DNA from: Saccharum officinarum
Lineage: Eukaryota > Streptophyta > Magnoliopsida > Poales > Poaceae
Direction: 5' to 3'
Assembly (NCBI GenBank): GCA_020631735.1
Contig: CM036221.1
Span: 15,791,381-15,855,380 of the forward strand
DNA length: 64,000 nucleotides
Shown here: piece after piece, positions 1-12,745 of the stretch
Layout: the number at the start of each line of letters is the position of its first letter
How positions within the stretch are numbered: position 1 is the stretch's first letter
Translations under genes and position numbers: made by a program
The notes under the pieces: model-generated
Told to the model about the DNA's origin: nothing
The model's database searches: none
The model's input: only the letters and a program-made list of their open reading frames with translations

Positions 1-3000
1 ACTAACATTAATCTTATTTCAAATACATGCCAGTACCAAGGTCAACTTTCACAAAAGCATTAGAGAAGATAACTCAGAAGGATCATGCCCATGATCACAC
101 TCCGCCACTAAGGCAGGAGTCAACCAACTCTTGCAGCCGCCATGATACATCACAACCTGCAACAAGTGGGGATAAAACCCTGAGTACGACAAAGTACTCA
201 GCTAGACTTACCCGTCAAAAACCAGAAATAAAGTGACACCAAGGATTATGCAAGGATGATATAAAGTGGGGCTAGCTTGACAACATTTTGCATAAAAGCT
301 TAATATAGATGATCAATCATTAATGTTTAAGCATCAAGTTAATTATCATTAATCTATCATCTATATTAGAACATGTACTAGAGCACTCACTTTATTAGGA
401 GCAAACAATATTAACCATAGCAGGTATAAATTGAGGCAACCTTTCCATCGTGATCCAATTAACCATCAGTTCAATTTAATTGAATCTACGTTGCCGCTGC
501 TCAAGTCAAGTGCTCACTAACCGGGAGCGACGGCGATTCGAATCGAATTCCTATCCAGCTGGAGGGGTATTTCTAACACTCACCGCGCAGGCCCCTGTCA
601 GGGTCGCACAAGCCACCTTTTCATATGATTCAGGAATCGCGGGTCTGAATGATGTCGCGACCCCAAGGGTGACACTCTGCCAGGTGATAGGGACTCTAAC
701 CCCCCTTGGTCTCACGCCAATGTCCCCAAGCACATCCTTTCTCTCCTCCAAGAAGCAACCTACCATTCGATTCCCGGCCTGAATCACATTACTCGGCTTC
801 GCGGTCGGAACGACTTATTCGGCCAACTAAGTGTTAGACTGCGTTCAACATGACTCAAGGACGTACAGCGAATCGGTCCTTAAATGACTCAGACGGGGAT
901 AGATTCACACCCAAGACCTCCATGCCTTGTTGCTTCACTATCGTCATCCCGCCCGGTCTCATTTCATTTTATTAACACATGGTTCCATTCCACGATAGCA
1001 AATATAGCCAACCGTGCCATATATGAATGTCCCTACATCTCGCAGGTGACAGGAAATCACCTGACTTCTACCGCTTAAAGCAGGGCTAAGCATCTACTCG
1101 ATCCTAGTCTATGTAGGATTCAGGGATTCATATATCTGGACAAGGAATGATATAATGCAGCAAGGTTTTCAACCAACTCCTACCACTTAATGCAACAATA
1201 CTTATAACATATATATAATTAATTGCTTTGAAGATAGGAGGCTTATAATGCTCCGGGGCTTGCCTGGGATCCGACTCAAGTTAGAGTATGTCAGATGAAT
1301 TCACTTGGCGAGCATCTCCAAATCTATCACTTGTCCGGTCCTTCTATCTTCGGGATAGATCCACCAAACTCCATCTTCGGGTTTGGCTCCACCTTAGGTC
1401 CTTCACGTGCTTCAGCTAACGTACCTAAATGAGGTGCAACAATGCATATGTATGAATGCATAGAAGTGCAATAAACAAAGAAATCAAACAAGCATACAAA
1501 GTTCACATAAACCCTAGAGCTAATTAACTTAATCCTCAATAAGACATAACATAGAAGAGGGCAAGCACATCAATCAAGAAACAAGTCTCACAAGATTACA
1601 GGGTACCACTCAAGTATCATCAAAGATATGAGTCACATTTCAATACCCAAGCATGACAAAGTTAATCAAAGTACTAGAACTAGAAATTGCTACCTTCTGG
1701 ACATCAAACCAACAGCTGAGTAATTTAATCATAACTGGAGATCTACAACTCCAAATGACTTGAAAGAAGACATTATGGAAAGCTTATGAAACTATCTAAA
1801 TTTCATTTATAAACATCACAGCACGATTCCAAAGTTTAACATGTCGAATTTACGCAAATACCGAAACTGGTCTAACAAGACAGAGAGCAAGCAATTCTGT
1901 AACCTAACTTTAAAGAGCTGTAGTTTCTAAACCATATGTCCAAATGCCACCAAATTTTAACAGCAGCTAGACCATGAAATTCACAACAACTTTGTTATAG
2001 CACACAAGACATGAAAACATCATTTGCATAGGGTAATTAACAATATTCTCAAATCTGTTCAGAAACCTCATTTGCAAGAAATAAATATTAACTTATGTTG
2101 CAAACATATAATTGGATAAAACCAACTTTACCAACATGTCACCCATGACCAATGAACACCATAAAACATAGTGTCCATTACTAAATAAATTCTTTTATTG
2201 CATTTTCTTAATTTATTTAGATAATTAGGTGAAATTATGAACACCTATCAAAAGTGCTCAATAAATTCTACCAAAATTACAATGGCCTAAATATGCTCTT
2301 AAAAGTCTACTGTACAAATTTAAATCCATTTGGGCAAGTATATCAAGCTCTATGAAAAAGACAAATAGCTATTGCAATAATCATGTGAGAGCAAGTTAAA
2401 CCTAACACTCAATATTTTCTGTGAACACAAGGCCATATTATGAATCAATATGATAGAGAAACATCATACTAAGGTAATGGAACAACATTTTATATTTTAT
2501 CAATTATATATTATTTATAAGCTATTTATCAAGCTTTAAACAAGTTACATCAATAACTAGGTCATACAATAAGCAATGAACATGAAATTTATACCACAGT
2601 ACAACCATAGCATGAAGATCCTACCATAAAATTTTCACATCAATTGGAGCATCAACACTCAAGATATAAAAATAACAAGGAAAACAAGCATCTATTTTTC
2701 CATTTATAAGATCTAGGTAAAACATCCTGAAACCCAGAAACAACCTATAAGTTTTATATTTTTCTTAGCAAGTATATGTCATCACAAAATTAACAAAATA
2801 AGAATCATCATTTTTGGAGTTCTAAAACTTCAGATCTTGCTCTGGTCAATTTTAAAGGTATTTAAGAGCATTTTTAACACTTAAATAAAGACATCAGAAA
2901 GAATCTACAAACATATAACATTTTATGACTCTAATGCATAGATCTTTTCTCAAGGTTTCCAAAAAGTTGACTTTTGCTATTTTTGAAATTACCTAGCAAG

Positions 3001-4964
3001 AGATATGGAATTTAGAAGATTTACACAAAATCTGAAATTCAAATTACTAGAAAACCGAATTCTAGTTAATTCGCTAGGCGCACCCGGTTACCCACCCAAA
3101 CGGATCACCACATTAACTGTCCCGCGGGACCCGCGCGCCCGGTTGGGCCCACCTGTCATATACAGAGAGAGAGACAGAGCGAAGGAGGCGACGGTCTTCT
3201 CTTCGGATGCCGGGGAAAACAGAGGACGGCGGCGGAGAGGGACCGGCCACGGCCAGCAGCGGCCGGCGACGGCGATGGGAGGGCTGACCGGCTTCGCGGC
3301 TATGAGACGCGTCCGCGCGTGCTTGCGGTGAGAGCTGAGGTGGCCCGTGGCCTCCTGGCCACGTGCACGGGTGGCGGCGGCCGTGACCAACCGCGGCCGG
3401 CAAGCACCGACGACGGCGGGCCAAGGGGAAGGGCAGCACGAGCACCCACACGTCCATCCGCACCTGTGGGTGCCCTCGGACTTGCCAGAGGTGGTCCATG
3501 ATGGCCTGGCCACGTGCGGCCGTAGCATGGAAGGCGACGCGCGGCGGCGCTACTCGGCTCTGCCGGCGAAGGTGATGCGCAGGGGCAGCAGCGGCTACGC
3601 CCGCATGCGTGGGCGATGGCGGCTCGGCGCTCCGCTTTCAAGGGTGCAGGAGGGTGCGTGGAGCAGGAATGAGCGGCGCGGGATGCTTTGCTGGGCCGAC
3701 CATGGTGACGGCGTCTGCGCAGCGCGAGGCCGCGGGCACGGAGCGAGAGAGGGGCGAGCGAGAGACGAGACCGAGCGCTCGGCTTCTCCACTCGATGAGG
3801 CAACACGCAGGCGTATTGAGGGGCGACGATGGAGCATGGGCACCACGCGGCAGGGAGGTGGGGGCGCGACGTGAACATGGCCGCCACGTCCAGAGCACGT
3901 GTCGGTGGTTCGGACATTGTGTCGAGTACGTGTCGTGCGTTGCTGCGCCTGACTTGGAGACCATTTTTGGGCCGGCTCGGTTCCGAATTGGACAAGGGAC
4001 CTAAAATAAAGTTTGCAGCCCACATGAAGACCTACAATTTCTATTTAAGGTGCACTGCAATTAGGGTTATGTATTAGTGGATAATCAAGTCCAAAGTTGA
4101 CACTGTCAGCGATTTGAAAGCAACGAGCAACAATCCAAAATGAGGGTCAAAATGAATTGCAACTGGTGCCATCTTCTCATATGTTCTTCCCCAACAGGTA
4201 AGCTCCAACTTTTATTTTTGGGTCAACTTGAGGTACTCAACAAAATTCGGAGAACGTGAGATGCCAATGTCGACGACGATGAATTTCCAGGCTTAGAAAA
4301 TGCTAAGTGTTGGAAACAACCCTAATTCTGACTTGTGGGCCCTGTTTGAGCATGTTACACACATTTTCATGACTTTACTCTTAAACAAAGTTTGTTCCTT
4401 ATAAAAATCTCTACAACTTTGTCAAAGGGTGCACAGTCATGCAAAGCTTCTAGGTCATACTTTTGAAATGGTCAAACAAAAGGGCTCCAGGGTCCATACA
4501 TGGTCAACCACCAATTAGAAGCATATTTAGGCAAAATGATCAACATGAACATTGTTCCATTAAGTGTCCTAAGTGTAGTTAAGGTCTTGTAGAGTTCATC
4601 TAGAGTCATTTGGACAAGTTTGCAAGGTTTGGCTGATGATCTACAATTCCATTCACTTAATGATGCAAGTTCCAATTGGAATGGAACTTATCATTTCATG
4701 TGACTTTTTGATTCCAAACTCCATGAAACTTTTTCACGGGTCTAGATGGATGCATGTGGATGTAATGTACATGGAATAAGCATGTTTAGAATTACTCTTG
4801 CATAATCTTAACAAGGGTCTATATGTAAGCAATTGTGTGTGGCCCAAGTTTAAGTTGAAGCTCCATCATGTAGATTTGATCTTGACACCTTGATTACCCC
4901 TTGACATGTCATGTTTGAGCTCAAACCCACTACTTAATTGGTGATAAACACCTGGGGTGTTACA
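1..4964 (-). repeat. LARD-type retrotransposon, 5' LTR (right-hand copy), start outside window
   Basis: This is most of a 5.2-kb LTR; its first 267 bases lie to the left of the window. It ends in TGTTACA, the inverted partner of the TGTAACA that opens the other copies at 50945 and 60891. It is followed by GAGCA, the same five bases that precede the left LTR of the element at 50945. By eye it is identical to 61158-64000 as far as that copy runs, but differs by about 1.5% from 51211-56169. It therefore represents the right LTR of the same insertion, present twice. The first 3 kb are AT-rich, followed by a GC-rich block. No open frame in it looks like a protein family, and I read it as non-coding. 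Confidence 0.9.
3110..3935. other. GC-rich block inside the LARD LTR
   Basis: Composition switches sharply here from AT-rich to strongly GC/CpG-rich, then back. The same block recurs at about 54320-55140 in the other LTR. Long open frames occur on both strands, but they are Arg/Ala/Pro/Ser-rich low-complexity translations with no recognisable domain, as expected by chance in GC-rich DNA. The block could be the promoter and early transcribed part of the LTR, or an old capture of a CpG-rich gene 5' end. Confidence 0.6.
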
Positions 4965-5075
4965 GAGCACTTCAACCCACTCTATCTAAATGGGCTAGGT
5001 TACGGTCTTACGTGGGTTGGTGGCACAGGCAACCCAGCGGGTCGACGCGGTAGCCCACCCCACTTTGCATCCTTA
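4965..5075. mobile_element. hAT-like element 1, right end (interrupted by LARD insertion)
   Basis: The stretch ends in TTTGCATCCTTA, the same terminus as the right end of the hAT-like element at 41720. Its reverse complement aligns with 40801-40920 (shared blocks such as CCACCAACCCAC and AACCTA.CCCA). GAGCA at 4965-4969 is one copy of the LARD target-site duplication; the other is at 50940-50944. Joining the two flanks restores a continuous sequence homologous to the second hAT-like element. The eight bases after the end (ACTCCAAG, 5076-5083) would be the target duplication, but the matching left copy is not seen. Confidence 0.65.
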
Positions 5076-5083
5076 ACTCCAAG

Positions 5084-5389
5084 TCTGAGCAACTCCTGAC
5101 GCCGTCCATGTGCCCGTGTCCTGAACCTGAGCCGCCGGCCACACGGCAGCGGCGGCACGATCCCCGGCGTGGATCTCCTCTCATCCACACCGGCTACAGG
5201 GATGTTGCCGCTGTGGGGAGCATTGGCAACGCTGAGCAGAGCTACATGTGCAGTGGCCACAGATTCGTTGAACATTGTCCAGCTCTGTCTCTATTGACTG
5301 CTACACCCTCCCATCCAAAACCAAATTATAACATCTTTGGCTTTTTAAATATATTGTCTTTAGTATTTCGTAGACATATGTATATCTAT
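5084..5389. other. unassigned sequence
   Basis: The part to about 5280 is GC-rich and has an open frame on each strand without recognisable similarity. The rest is AT-rich. I see no gene. Confidence 0.4.
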
Positions 5390-5495
5390 GGCTCTATTCG
5401 TTTGAACTTATTAGTTATGGTACATTGTTTTTCTCTCACAACAAATCAGCCAACAGTACTTTTCAGCCTGGTTTTTCAACGAAGCGAACAGGGCC
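5390..5495. mobile_element. MITE with GGCYCTRTTCG termini
   Basis: A short AT-rich element bounded by GGCTCTATTCGTTTG on the left and CGAAGCGAACAGGGCC on the right, imperfect inverted repeats of a terminus common in grass MITEs. The interior contains CTCACAACAAATC, shared with the degraded copy near 5789-5893. Confidence 0.6.
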
Positions 5496-5788
5496 AGCAA
5501 AAGCTATATATCTAGAAAAGTCAAAACGTTTTATAATTTGGGACGGATCGAGTACTACTATACCTATGGTATGTACCAAAAAAAATATAAATCTCATTTT
5601 TCGAGGTAAGATTAGTGTAAGTGTAAAATTATACATTTCTCCCTCCTTTATCATTCTAGAAATAGTTGCTTTCTGGAATGTTCTTCTCATGGATGGATAA
5701 AGTATGTTAGTTTTTAGGTATTTTTATTAGGTTGGTCTCATTGGAAAAGGTGATCTCTAACTCTATAATTACATTTTTTTGGGGACAA

Positions 5789-5893
5789 GGGTCCTGTTTT
5801 GCGGCACTACTTCAGCAGTACTTTTCAACGAACGAATAGTATTTTTCTCTCACAACAAATCGGTATAAGCTAAATTTCAGCGAAACGAACCGG
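5789..5893. mobile_element. degraded MITE, same family as 5390-5495
   Basis: It shares the internal TTTTTCTCTCACAACAAATC block and the CAGTACTTTTCA block with the copy at 5390-5495, and has degenerate termini (GGGTCCTGTTTTGCGG and CGAAACGAACCGG). The blocks are in a different order, so it is rearranged as well as mutated. Confidence 0.4.
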
Positions 5894-5903
5894 AGCAAGA
5901 TTT

Positions 5904-6169
5904 GGCCCTTGTTTAGTTCCCCCAATTCTCCCCCAAATTTCACTATGCAAAAAAAAGATTCCCTGTCACATCAAAATGTCGGCAAATGCATGGAGTACTA
6001 AATGTTGATGAAATCAAAAACTAATTGCACAGTTTTGTTGTACTTTGCGAGATGAACATTTTAAGCCTAGTTAGTCAAAATTTGGATAATTTTTACCAAA
6101 TACAAACGAAATGCTACAGGAATTCTGATACAGTGTTTTTCTTCGCAATTCACCGAACTAAACGAGGCC
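5904..6169. mobile_element. MITE with GGCCYTGTTTAGTT termini, 266 bp
   Basis: It starts GGCCCTTGTTTAGTTCCC and ends GAACTAAACGAGGCC, imperfect inverted repeats of a very common grass MITE terminus. The interior is AT-rich and non-coding. Confidence 0.7.
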
Positions 6170-6790
6170 TTGAAATGTAGGATTTCATTACTTTTGGAGG
6201 GGGAGGGGCAATCTTGCATTATGGCCTCATGATGAAAATTTGACTCCTTCGCTTGGATTGGAATCAATCAAGAGGTGACGCTAATAATGGTGATGCGGGG
6301 ATGTCGGCGTCAGTGGAGTGGAGCCTAGCAGGGGTGTTCCTGTTTCTGTTCCTGAATCTTGACCGCGCTTCATGCCATGTCTCATCCCAAGGAGAAAAGA
6401 AAAAAAAACAGCAACAGCCAGCCAAGCCACGAGCCAGAGCAGCCTTTGCCGTGGAGTTTGGACGGGCAGGCCGATTCCTTTACTGCACACGCGAGAGGCC
6501 TACCTCTGGCCCACGAGGACGAGCTCATTGAGAGGCCTAGTGGGCCAAATGATTTTTGTATAGAGCCCGCCAGCCAGGGTAAGCATCATCAAGGAGAGAG
6601 AGGCGCGCTAGTGACAGGGATGGACAGAAAGGCCACCGGTAGCACCAGTGGTGGACTGGTGGGGAACGGGGATGGAAAGGCGAGGCCGCGAGCGCAAGAT
6701 GAATGGAGGAGAGTGGCACAATGACAGACCGGTGCACCCATTGAAGTGTAATGTGGGCCACTGAGCTAGAGTATGGACCTTCTTAATTGC
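6170..6790. other. unassigned sequence left of hAT-like element 2
   Basis: Mixed composition with a GC-rich part at about 6290-6720. Several short open frames overlap on both strands without recognisable domains. I see no gene or known repeat here. Confidence 0.4.
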
Positions 6791-6819
6791 ACATCAACTA
6801 AAGATGCAAGATGGGGCGG

Positions 6820-9605
6820 TGAAGCACCCCGGGTAACCAGGAACTCAAATGCGATACAATACTAGTCCCAGGAGGCTAGTAACACATTTATTACATCAGA
6901 TAGGTCTCATTGCAGTAGTCTCGACAAGCGTGGACAATGAAGACATGTCACGATTAAAAGTAACCACAACACAATACAGGTCCAACAGACCCAGAAAGAT
7001 GTCTCGCTAATACATATCATCTGACGGATCCCAACGCCACAGGCTTAGTTGGGTGCAGACATGACCTTATTCGTACGCCACGTCAGGATTGAAGTCCGGA
7101 TCTTCCTCTGTTCAACAAAGCAAGGGTGAGTACAAAGTACTCAGCAAATCAAACCTTACCCTACGGAATGGGATATCAGTATATGCATATGGATAAATCA
7201 AGGATAAGGCTTGGTTTATTTGCATAAAGCTATCTTTTTACACATGCAGGGTTTCATTTTATAAATACCTTTGCAAAAGACATATATTTTTCATATATAA
7301 TAGTATTTATGAAAAAGGGGTTGATCACAATTTTAGGTATTGTTGAACCCTCTGTTCCCGCAACATATGGCAGACAACCATTTATTTCCAAAATCACACT
7401 CTCATGTTTTCACTCATCCCAACCCATCTAGTTGTTGAAACCAAACCATAACTCGTCCGATACCGCGGACACGTCTATCCGGACAAATTTTACACTCTGC
7501 AGAGGTTGTACACTTTCCCCACAAGTAGGATATCGTAGCTTAACACCGTCGTGCAAGCACAGATCCATCAAAGTCATTACCCTCCATAGCTAAGTAATGG
7601 CGCTCACCACGGGAACAATAAGACCACATCTCATAATACAATAATTTACAGAGCTCTTTATATTTTATACAATATCCATCAATTTCCACATACATCACTG
7701 AGTGTCCCGTTGCACACCTGCCTTCAGGTGATTGCCATACCAACTAGAGAGATTTAGACTAAGCCTTTTCCATGCAAGGCGAGTGGTTGTACGAAAATAA
7801 GTTAGGCAAGATGAATCATCAACTCAGTCATTAATCAAGACAAGACGGATATCTTCATGCTTAACCACAAAAGGTACAAGCCCCCAACACCACGGCATCC
7901 CACAAAAGGAACACCGATCCGCCCCATCTCTAGGGTAATCACCATCTATAACTTGTTCATTAACCCTTTCATCATACCCATAATTCATTTTCACAACTCA
8001 CATATTTTTTCTTTTAAAATCATTGTATTTGAGAAAACATAGTAATGAGTATCCATGATGAGTATCAAATCCTAAGCATACTAAATAATTATATTTTACC
8101 ACAGCATATTATTTGTCCCTAAGTTTGAACAAGACAATTATCAGGTAATATTAATTCAAGGATGATTATTCAAACGGGTCTTAACTAAGCAGTGAAAATA
8201 CTTCGTACGTATATCGTACATGCAATATTTAAAACGGCTTTTACGGGTTGTGTTTAAAAATAGGATCAATATGCATCAAAGGAGAATAGGCTGGACTTGC
8301 CTCCGTCGGCGTCCTCGGCAAACTCCTGCTGGTAGTCCGGTTCTTCGACGTCGAACTCGCGGTACTCGCCTCCTACGTCCTCGTTCTCCGGTTCGTTCAC
8401 TCTGTCAGCTAACAAGCGCAACAGACAAATAAGCACAGATAAATAATCACATAAATTCAAAAGAGCTCTAAAAATCATGAAATTTATATGAGAGATAGAT
8501 CATGATTTAAGATGAATTTAGAAAGAATAATATTTAGAATCGGAGTTGGCATGTGGCTCTGCAAGATGGCCGAATTTTAATCACGCGAAAAAGAATAATA
8601 CGCGATTAAGGAATGAGTGCTCACGTGGGTATTTGGCTTGGCTGGTAGTGCATGGTGTATACTATGTGTGTGCTATTTGGATTGAGTTATAGCTTAGGAC
8701 CCACGCGTCATACACCCATGCATGGGAAGGGAGAGAAAAGCTAGCAAGGGCCTTCTTCTTACTTCTTGCATGGACGACACCATGGTTGAGCTCATGGAGC
8801 TCGGGAGCGGCTCGACACAGGCAAGGACAAAGAGGGAAGTAAAGAGAAGACCACAGGAAGAGTTGAAAGAGCAAGGGGATGCTCATGGGCTGCTCACCTC
8901 GTCGTGTGACGACGGTCGAGCCTAGCTCGTGCGTACGGCCGTATACGGTTTACGCGAGGCAAGTGAAGCGAGAGCAGGCAAGTGAGTGGTGAGCTGAGTG
9001 TGCTGCTATCGAAGAGCAACCATGCGTGCCTTTTTATAGGCCACGAAGCAGGGATGTGCCACTGGCTTGCTTGCTTGCCTCTAATGGCAACGCTGTGGTC
9101 GGATGCTTGGGCGGTGCGGTGCGTAGTGAGTAGATGCTTAGCATGCAAATGGACGGTGCCTAACCTTGCATGGTGGTCGGTGCCTAATTTTGCATGGTGG
9201 TCGATGCCTAATTTGCATGCATGCATGAGCTATCTGTATGTGTGCATGTGTGGGTGCACTGCTGACACTTGTTTGCTTGTGCTTTGCATGCTGGTGGTAT
9301 ATGCATGTTGCCTGTGTGTCTTGCTTGTTTGCGTGGTAAATGGTAAAAGTGAATATTGCCTCGGTGGGTGCTTTGTCTTGCTTCATTTGTCGCGCATATA
9401 CGAATGTGTTGTGGCCATGCATGGAGAAGAAAGATAGAGGGAAAGGTGGGAGGTGAGACCCGCTGTCGTGGCGGCGTGCGAGCTGCCGCAGTCGGCGAGG
9501 GGGGGTCCGAGCACGGGTGCGTGCTGCGGCGATGGTGGTGGGGTCGGCGCACGCGCCGCTGTCAGGGGCATCGGACGAAGCGAGCGAGAGGGGGAGAGAG
9601 ATGAG
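6820..9605 (-). repeat. outer gypsy 3' LTR, part 1
   Basis: It is colinear with 37827-40615 of the 5' LTR and is interrupted at ATGAG (9601-9605) by the Sirevirus; it resumes at 23050. The two parts total 2968 bp against 2969 bp for the other LTR. By eye the two LTRs differ by about 3% with small indels. A minus-strand TATA-type box (TTTTTATA read on plus) lies at 9031-9038. Confidence 0.92.
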
Positions 9606-11213
9606 TGAAAGGATCAAGATGCCCAAGAGGGAGGGTGAATTGGGCTTTTCTAAAAAATTAAATGCAAGAAATAAATCCTACAAGCCGGAATTCACCCCTA
9701 GTGTCTACTTGTGTTCCTAGAGAGTCTACCGATACAAAGTTTTGCACCCTAGTTTCCAAACCTAGTCTAGCATGGCAAATCTAGGAATGTAAACAAGCAA
9801 TGAAAGGAAATACGAGAATGTAAATGCTTGAAAATAAAGGGGCAAGGAACACGGCGATGTTTTTCCAAGGTATCGGAGAGTCACCACTCCCCACTAGTCC
9901 TCGTTGGAGCACCCGCGCAAGGGTGTAGCTCCCCCTTGATCCGCGCAAGGATCAAGTGCTCTCTACGGGTTGATTCTTTGACACTCCGTCGCGGTGAATC
10001 ACCCACAACCGCTCACAAGATGAGTTGGGTCATCCACAAGCTCCGCCAGATGATCACCGAACTCTCAATCACCACCAAACCGTCTAGGTGATGGCGATCA
10101 CCAAGAGTAACAAGCTAGAACTCTCACTTGACCACTACGAGCCCAAATGAGAAAGTGGATGCACACTTGCTACTCTCTAATCGCTAGTGAGGAACTCTCA
10201 AGCTTTGATTCTCAAATCTCTATCCTCACTAGTGCTCTTGCACTCCCTTGCACTCCAAAGGTGTTTATCAGCTGATCAAATGAGCAAGAGACCTCTAAAA
10301 GAGGTGGTGGGGATGTATTTATACACCCCACAAACAAAACGAACCGTTACCTGTTGACTCAGCAAAACACGAGCTGACCGGACGCGCCGGTTGAACTGAC
10401 CGGACGCGCCGGTCGCTCGTAACGGTCGAAAACCGAAAAACAACTGAGTGACCGGACGCGCCGGTCAGGGATGACCGGACGCGTCCGATCGTGCAGGGAG
10501 CAAACTGTACTCGCACCGGACGCGCGACCGCGTCCGATCGGTGATGACCGGACGCGTCCGGTCGTCTCTGGACCTTACTGGACTGTGACCGGACGCGCCG
10601 ATCACACCCAGGTCGCGTCCGATCGGGTGTTTCCCTCAAGTGACACGTGTTGACTTCTGACCACCGCGTCCGGTCCTCGTGAGGACCGCGTCCGGTGTTC
10701 AAAGCTGAAACCCTAGCCGCGGAACTGTACTGACCGGACGCGTCCGGTCATGCCGAGGACCGCGTCCGGTCATGGGAAAACGACCCGAAACTCTCCGAAA
10801 CGCGTCACAACTTGAACCAAGTTGTTTCCAACTGAACTTTGAGCTATTCTAGAGCTGCCTAGCACCAAGTTTAACAAGTGTGCACCACACCTAAACATAG
10901 GACTCGCCTAGGTCAAGCTACCCGCTCATGCCCCCCTTAATAGTACGGCCAAAAGAGAAAAGCGAAGATCCTAACGACTATTCCAAATGTCTCTCAACAC
11001 CTCGACATCCGGAACTAACCGTCCTTAATCTTGACGTCACTCTTTTGAAAACCGAAACGATTTCCATCAAGGGACATGAATACCATGGTGCCCAAAGCAG
11101 TTAAAACCTCCATGACCTAACTTACCAAAGTTTCTGCAAAACACACGTTAGTCATGGTAATAAAGCGTTGTCATCAATTGCCGAAACCAAACCTCGGGGC
11201 CTAGATGCTTTCA
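9606..11213 (-). repeat. Sirevirus 3' LTR
   Basis: It begins TGAAAGGATC and ends GATGCTTTCA on the plus strand and is 1608 bp, the same length as its partner at 21437-23044. A minus-strand TATA-type sequence (TATTTATA on plus, 10316-10323) is present. Confidence 0.95.
10376..10765. repeat. palindromic GACCGGACGCGTCCGGTC array in Sirevirus LTR
   Basis: About a dozen full or half copies of the 18-bp perfect palindrome GACCGGACGCGTCCGGTC. Intact copies lie at 10546-10563 and 10732-10749; the others are variants with GCGCCGG or GTCCGAT arms. The partner LTR has the matching array at about 22207-22596. Conserved palindromic modules in LTRs are a described feature of maize Sireviruses. By position, upstream of the minus-strand TATA box in the element's own orientation, they lie in U3 and could be promoter elements. 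Confidence 0.85.
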
Positions 11214-11228
11214 ATCTCCCCCTTTTTG
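11214..11228 (-). other. Sirevirus polypurine tract
   Basis: On the minus strand the bases immediately before the 3' LTR read as a purine run (AAAAAGGGGGAGAT), the usual place and form of a plus-strand primer. Confidence 0.85.
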
Positions 11229-11665
11229 GTGATTGATGACAACACTAAGATATAAGAGATTTGAGTTGAGGTTTTCGAGCATGCATGGTTCACATAAGCA
11301 AAAAGCAATAAGCACAAGGGGTTAGGAATTGCTTATGTGCCCCAAGCCAAAAGAGTGTACTCATAAGATAAGACAAAGAACGTTAGTACACATACAGATA
11401 TAGCTCATAAGAAATCGGAGTAAGGCACGGAAGCACAACCTTAGAGCTATAATTGAAAAAGGTGACAAGCGCTAACACTGTGACTGGATAAAACATTAAG
11501 GCTCAAGGTTTATCACACGACGACATGTCACACGAATGCAATGACTGAAAAGTAAACATGATGCATGAATGTAGCACACAAGAAAGAACGAAAACCCTCT
11601 CTCAAAACTCCCCCTGAAACTACTCTCTCTCCCCCTTTGGCATCAAGCGCCAAAAAGAAACTAAT

Positions 11666-12745
11666 CTAAGGATCTGACGGGGGGACAGACGGAGTCGTGT
11701 CGGGTGCCGAGGTGCGCGGAGTAAACACGAAATGTAGAGAATCTCCCTCGGAATCTGAGCTATCTGGCTGACCCTCTGAAGAAACCTGTGGCTGTGAAGC
11801 GGTCTGGGTCTGAGCTGCAGGAACAGGTACTGATGTAGTAGCAACAAGAGGAGCCGTCTGAGTGACCTGAGCCTGTAGCGAGCCAATAGCTGGAGGATCT
11901 GTCGAGGCAACTGACGAAGGAAGAGTCTCTGTAGTCCTGGTCCCTGTCACTGGAGGAATAGCTGCCTCGGAAGCTGACAACCCTGACGAAGTAGCAAAGG
12001 TAGTGTGCGAGGGCGTCGGCTGACCAGTCAACTCGCTGTAAGTAGCACTGAAATCACCGAAGGGTGTGCCTGTCAGGAGGTGAGGGCGAGGCTGGTCTGA
12101 AGGTGTAAACCCCGTGTGAATAGGCGTGAAGCTCGGGGACTGGAATGACTGGGGAACCTGCTGCTGTGGAGATGTGAACTGGAAACCCGGCTGTCCCTGA
12201 CTTGATGGATCACTGGATTGTAAAGCAGAAGTCAGGACAGAAGCGGGCGGAGGAACCCCAACAGTGACTAGGTGGCGCAGGAGATCCAAGTATTGCTGCT
12301 GACTAGCTGCACTCTGTCGCTGAATCTCATACTGCTGTCGCTGCATCTCAACCTGTTGCCTCTGGATCTCAAGCTGCTGACGCTGAAACTCATCCTGACA
12401 AGCCTGAATCTGTGCAAGTGCTGCAGCTGTGTCCTGAGCCTGTCGCTGTATCTGCTGTTGCTGCTGCTCCTGTGCCTGGGTCAACCTCTCAAGTATGGCC
12501 ACCATGGCTGGATCTGTGCGGGAGGCTGAACCAGAGCCACCGGCCTCGTGGTCGTGAGACCGAGGAGACCGGTACCTGGGGATGGGCTGGTAGTCTTCAT
12601 CAGTGCTGTCAGATGTCACATCCTCAGGTAGATCAGCAGGCTGAGCGTCAAGATCGGCAAGCTCTGCCTCTGCAAGCTCATCAACTGTGGCGTCCTGCTC
12701 AGCTGCTGTCTCAGGAACCTCAGGTCGCACACGCTGTCCTGGCAC
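11666..12745 (-). pseudogene. Sirevirus additional (env-like position) region, C-terminal Gln-rich segment
   Basis: A 359-residue frame downstream of pol, the place where Sireviruses carry their extra, sometimes 'env-like', region. The first 80 residues are acidic. About residues 85-165 are Gln-rich with heptad-like spacing (repeats such as QRQQLEIQRQQVEMQRQQ), suggesting a coiled coil. The rest is Pro/Ser/Thr/Gln-rich and disordered-looking. I see no signal peptide or membrane segment, so the sequence does not support an envelope glycoprotein. It is in the same frame as the segment at 12896-13447 but separated from it by two stops. No function is assigned. Confidence 0.6.

Noticed and set aside
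480..782. 100-codon plus-strand frame near the window start, repeated at 61637
   Set aside because: It lies within the LARD LTR, is disrupted in the 51689 copy and has no recognisable domain.
3300..4025. 241-codon minus-strand open frame in the GC-rich part of the LTR (also 54362-55231)
   Set aside because: Arg/Ala/Pro/Ser-rich translation with no domain, several other long frames overlap it on both strands, and it lies inside an LTR; read as a GC-composition artefact.
8894..9626. Overlapping open frames of 110-162 codons on both strands
   Set aside because: They fall in the outer gypsy LTR, recur at 40047-40739 with changes, and have His/Cys/Met-rich translations arising from GCATG-type repeats.
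10376..10765. CRISPR-like regular repeats
   Set aside because: The repeats are irregularly spaced, palindromic and variable, inside a plant LTR; there are no spacers of constant length and no cas genes.
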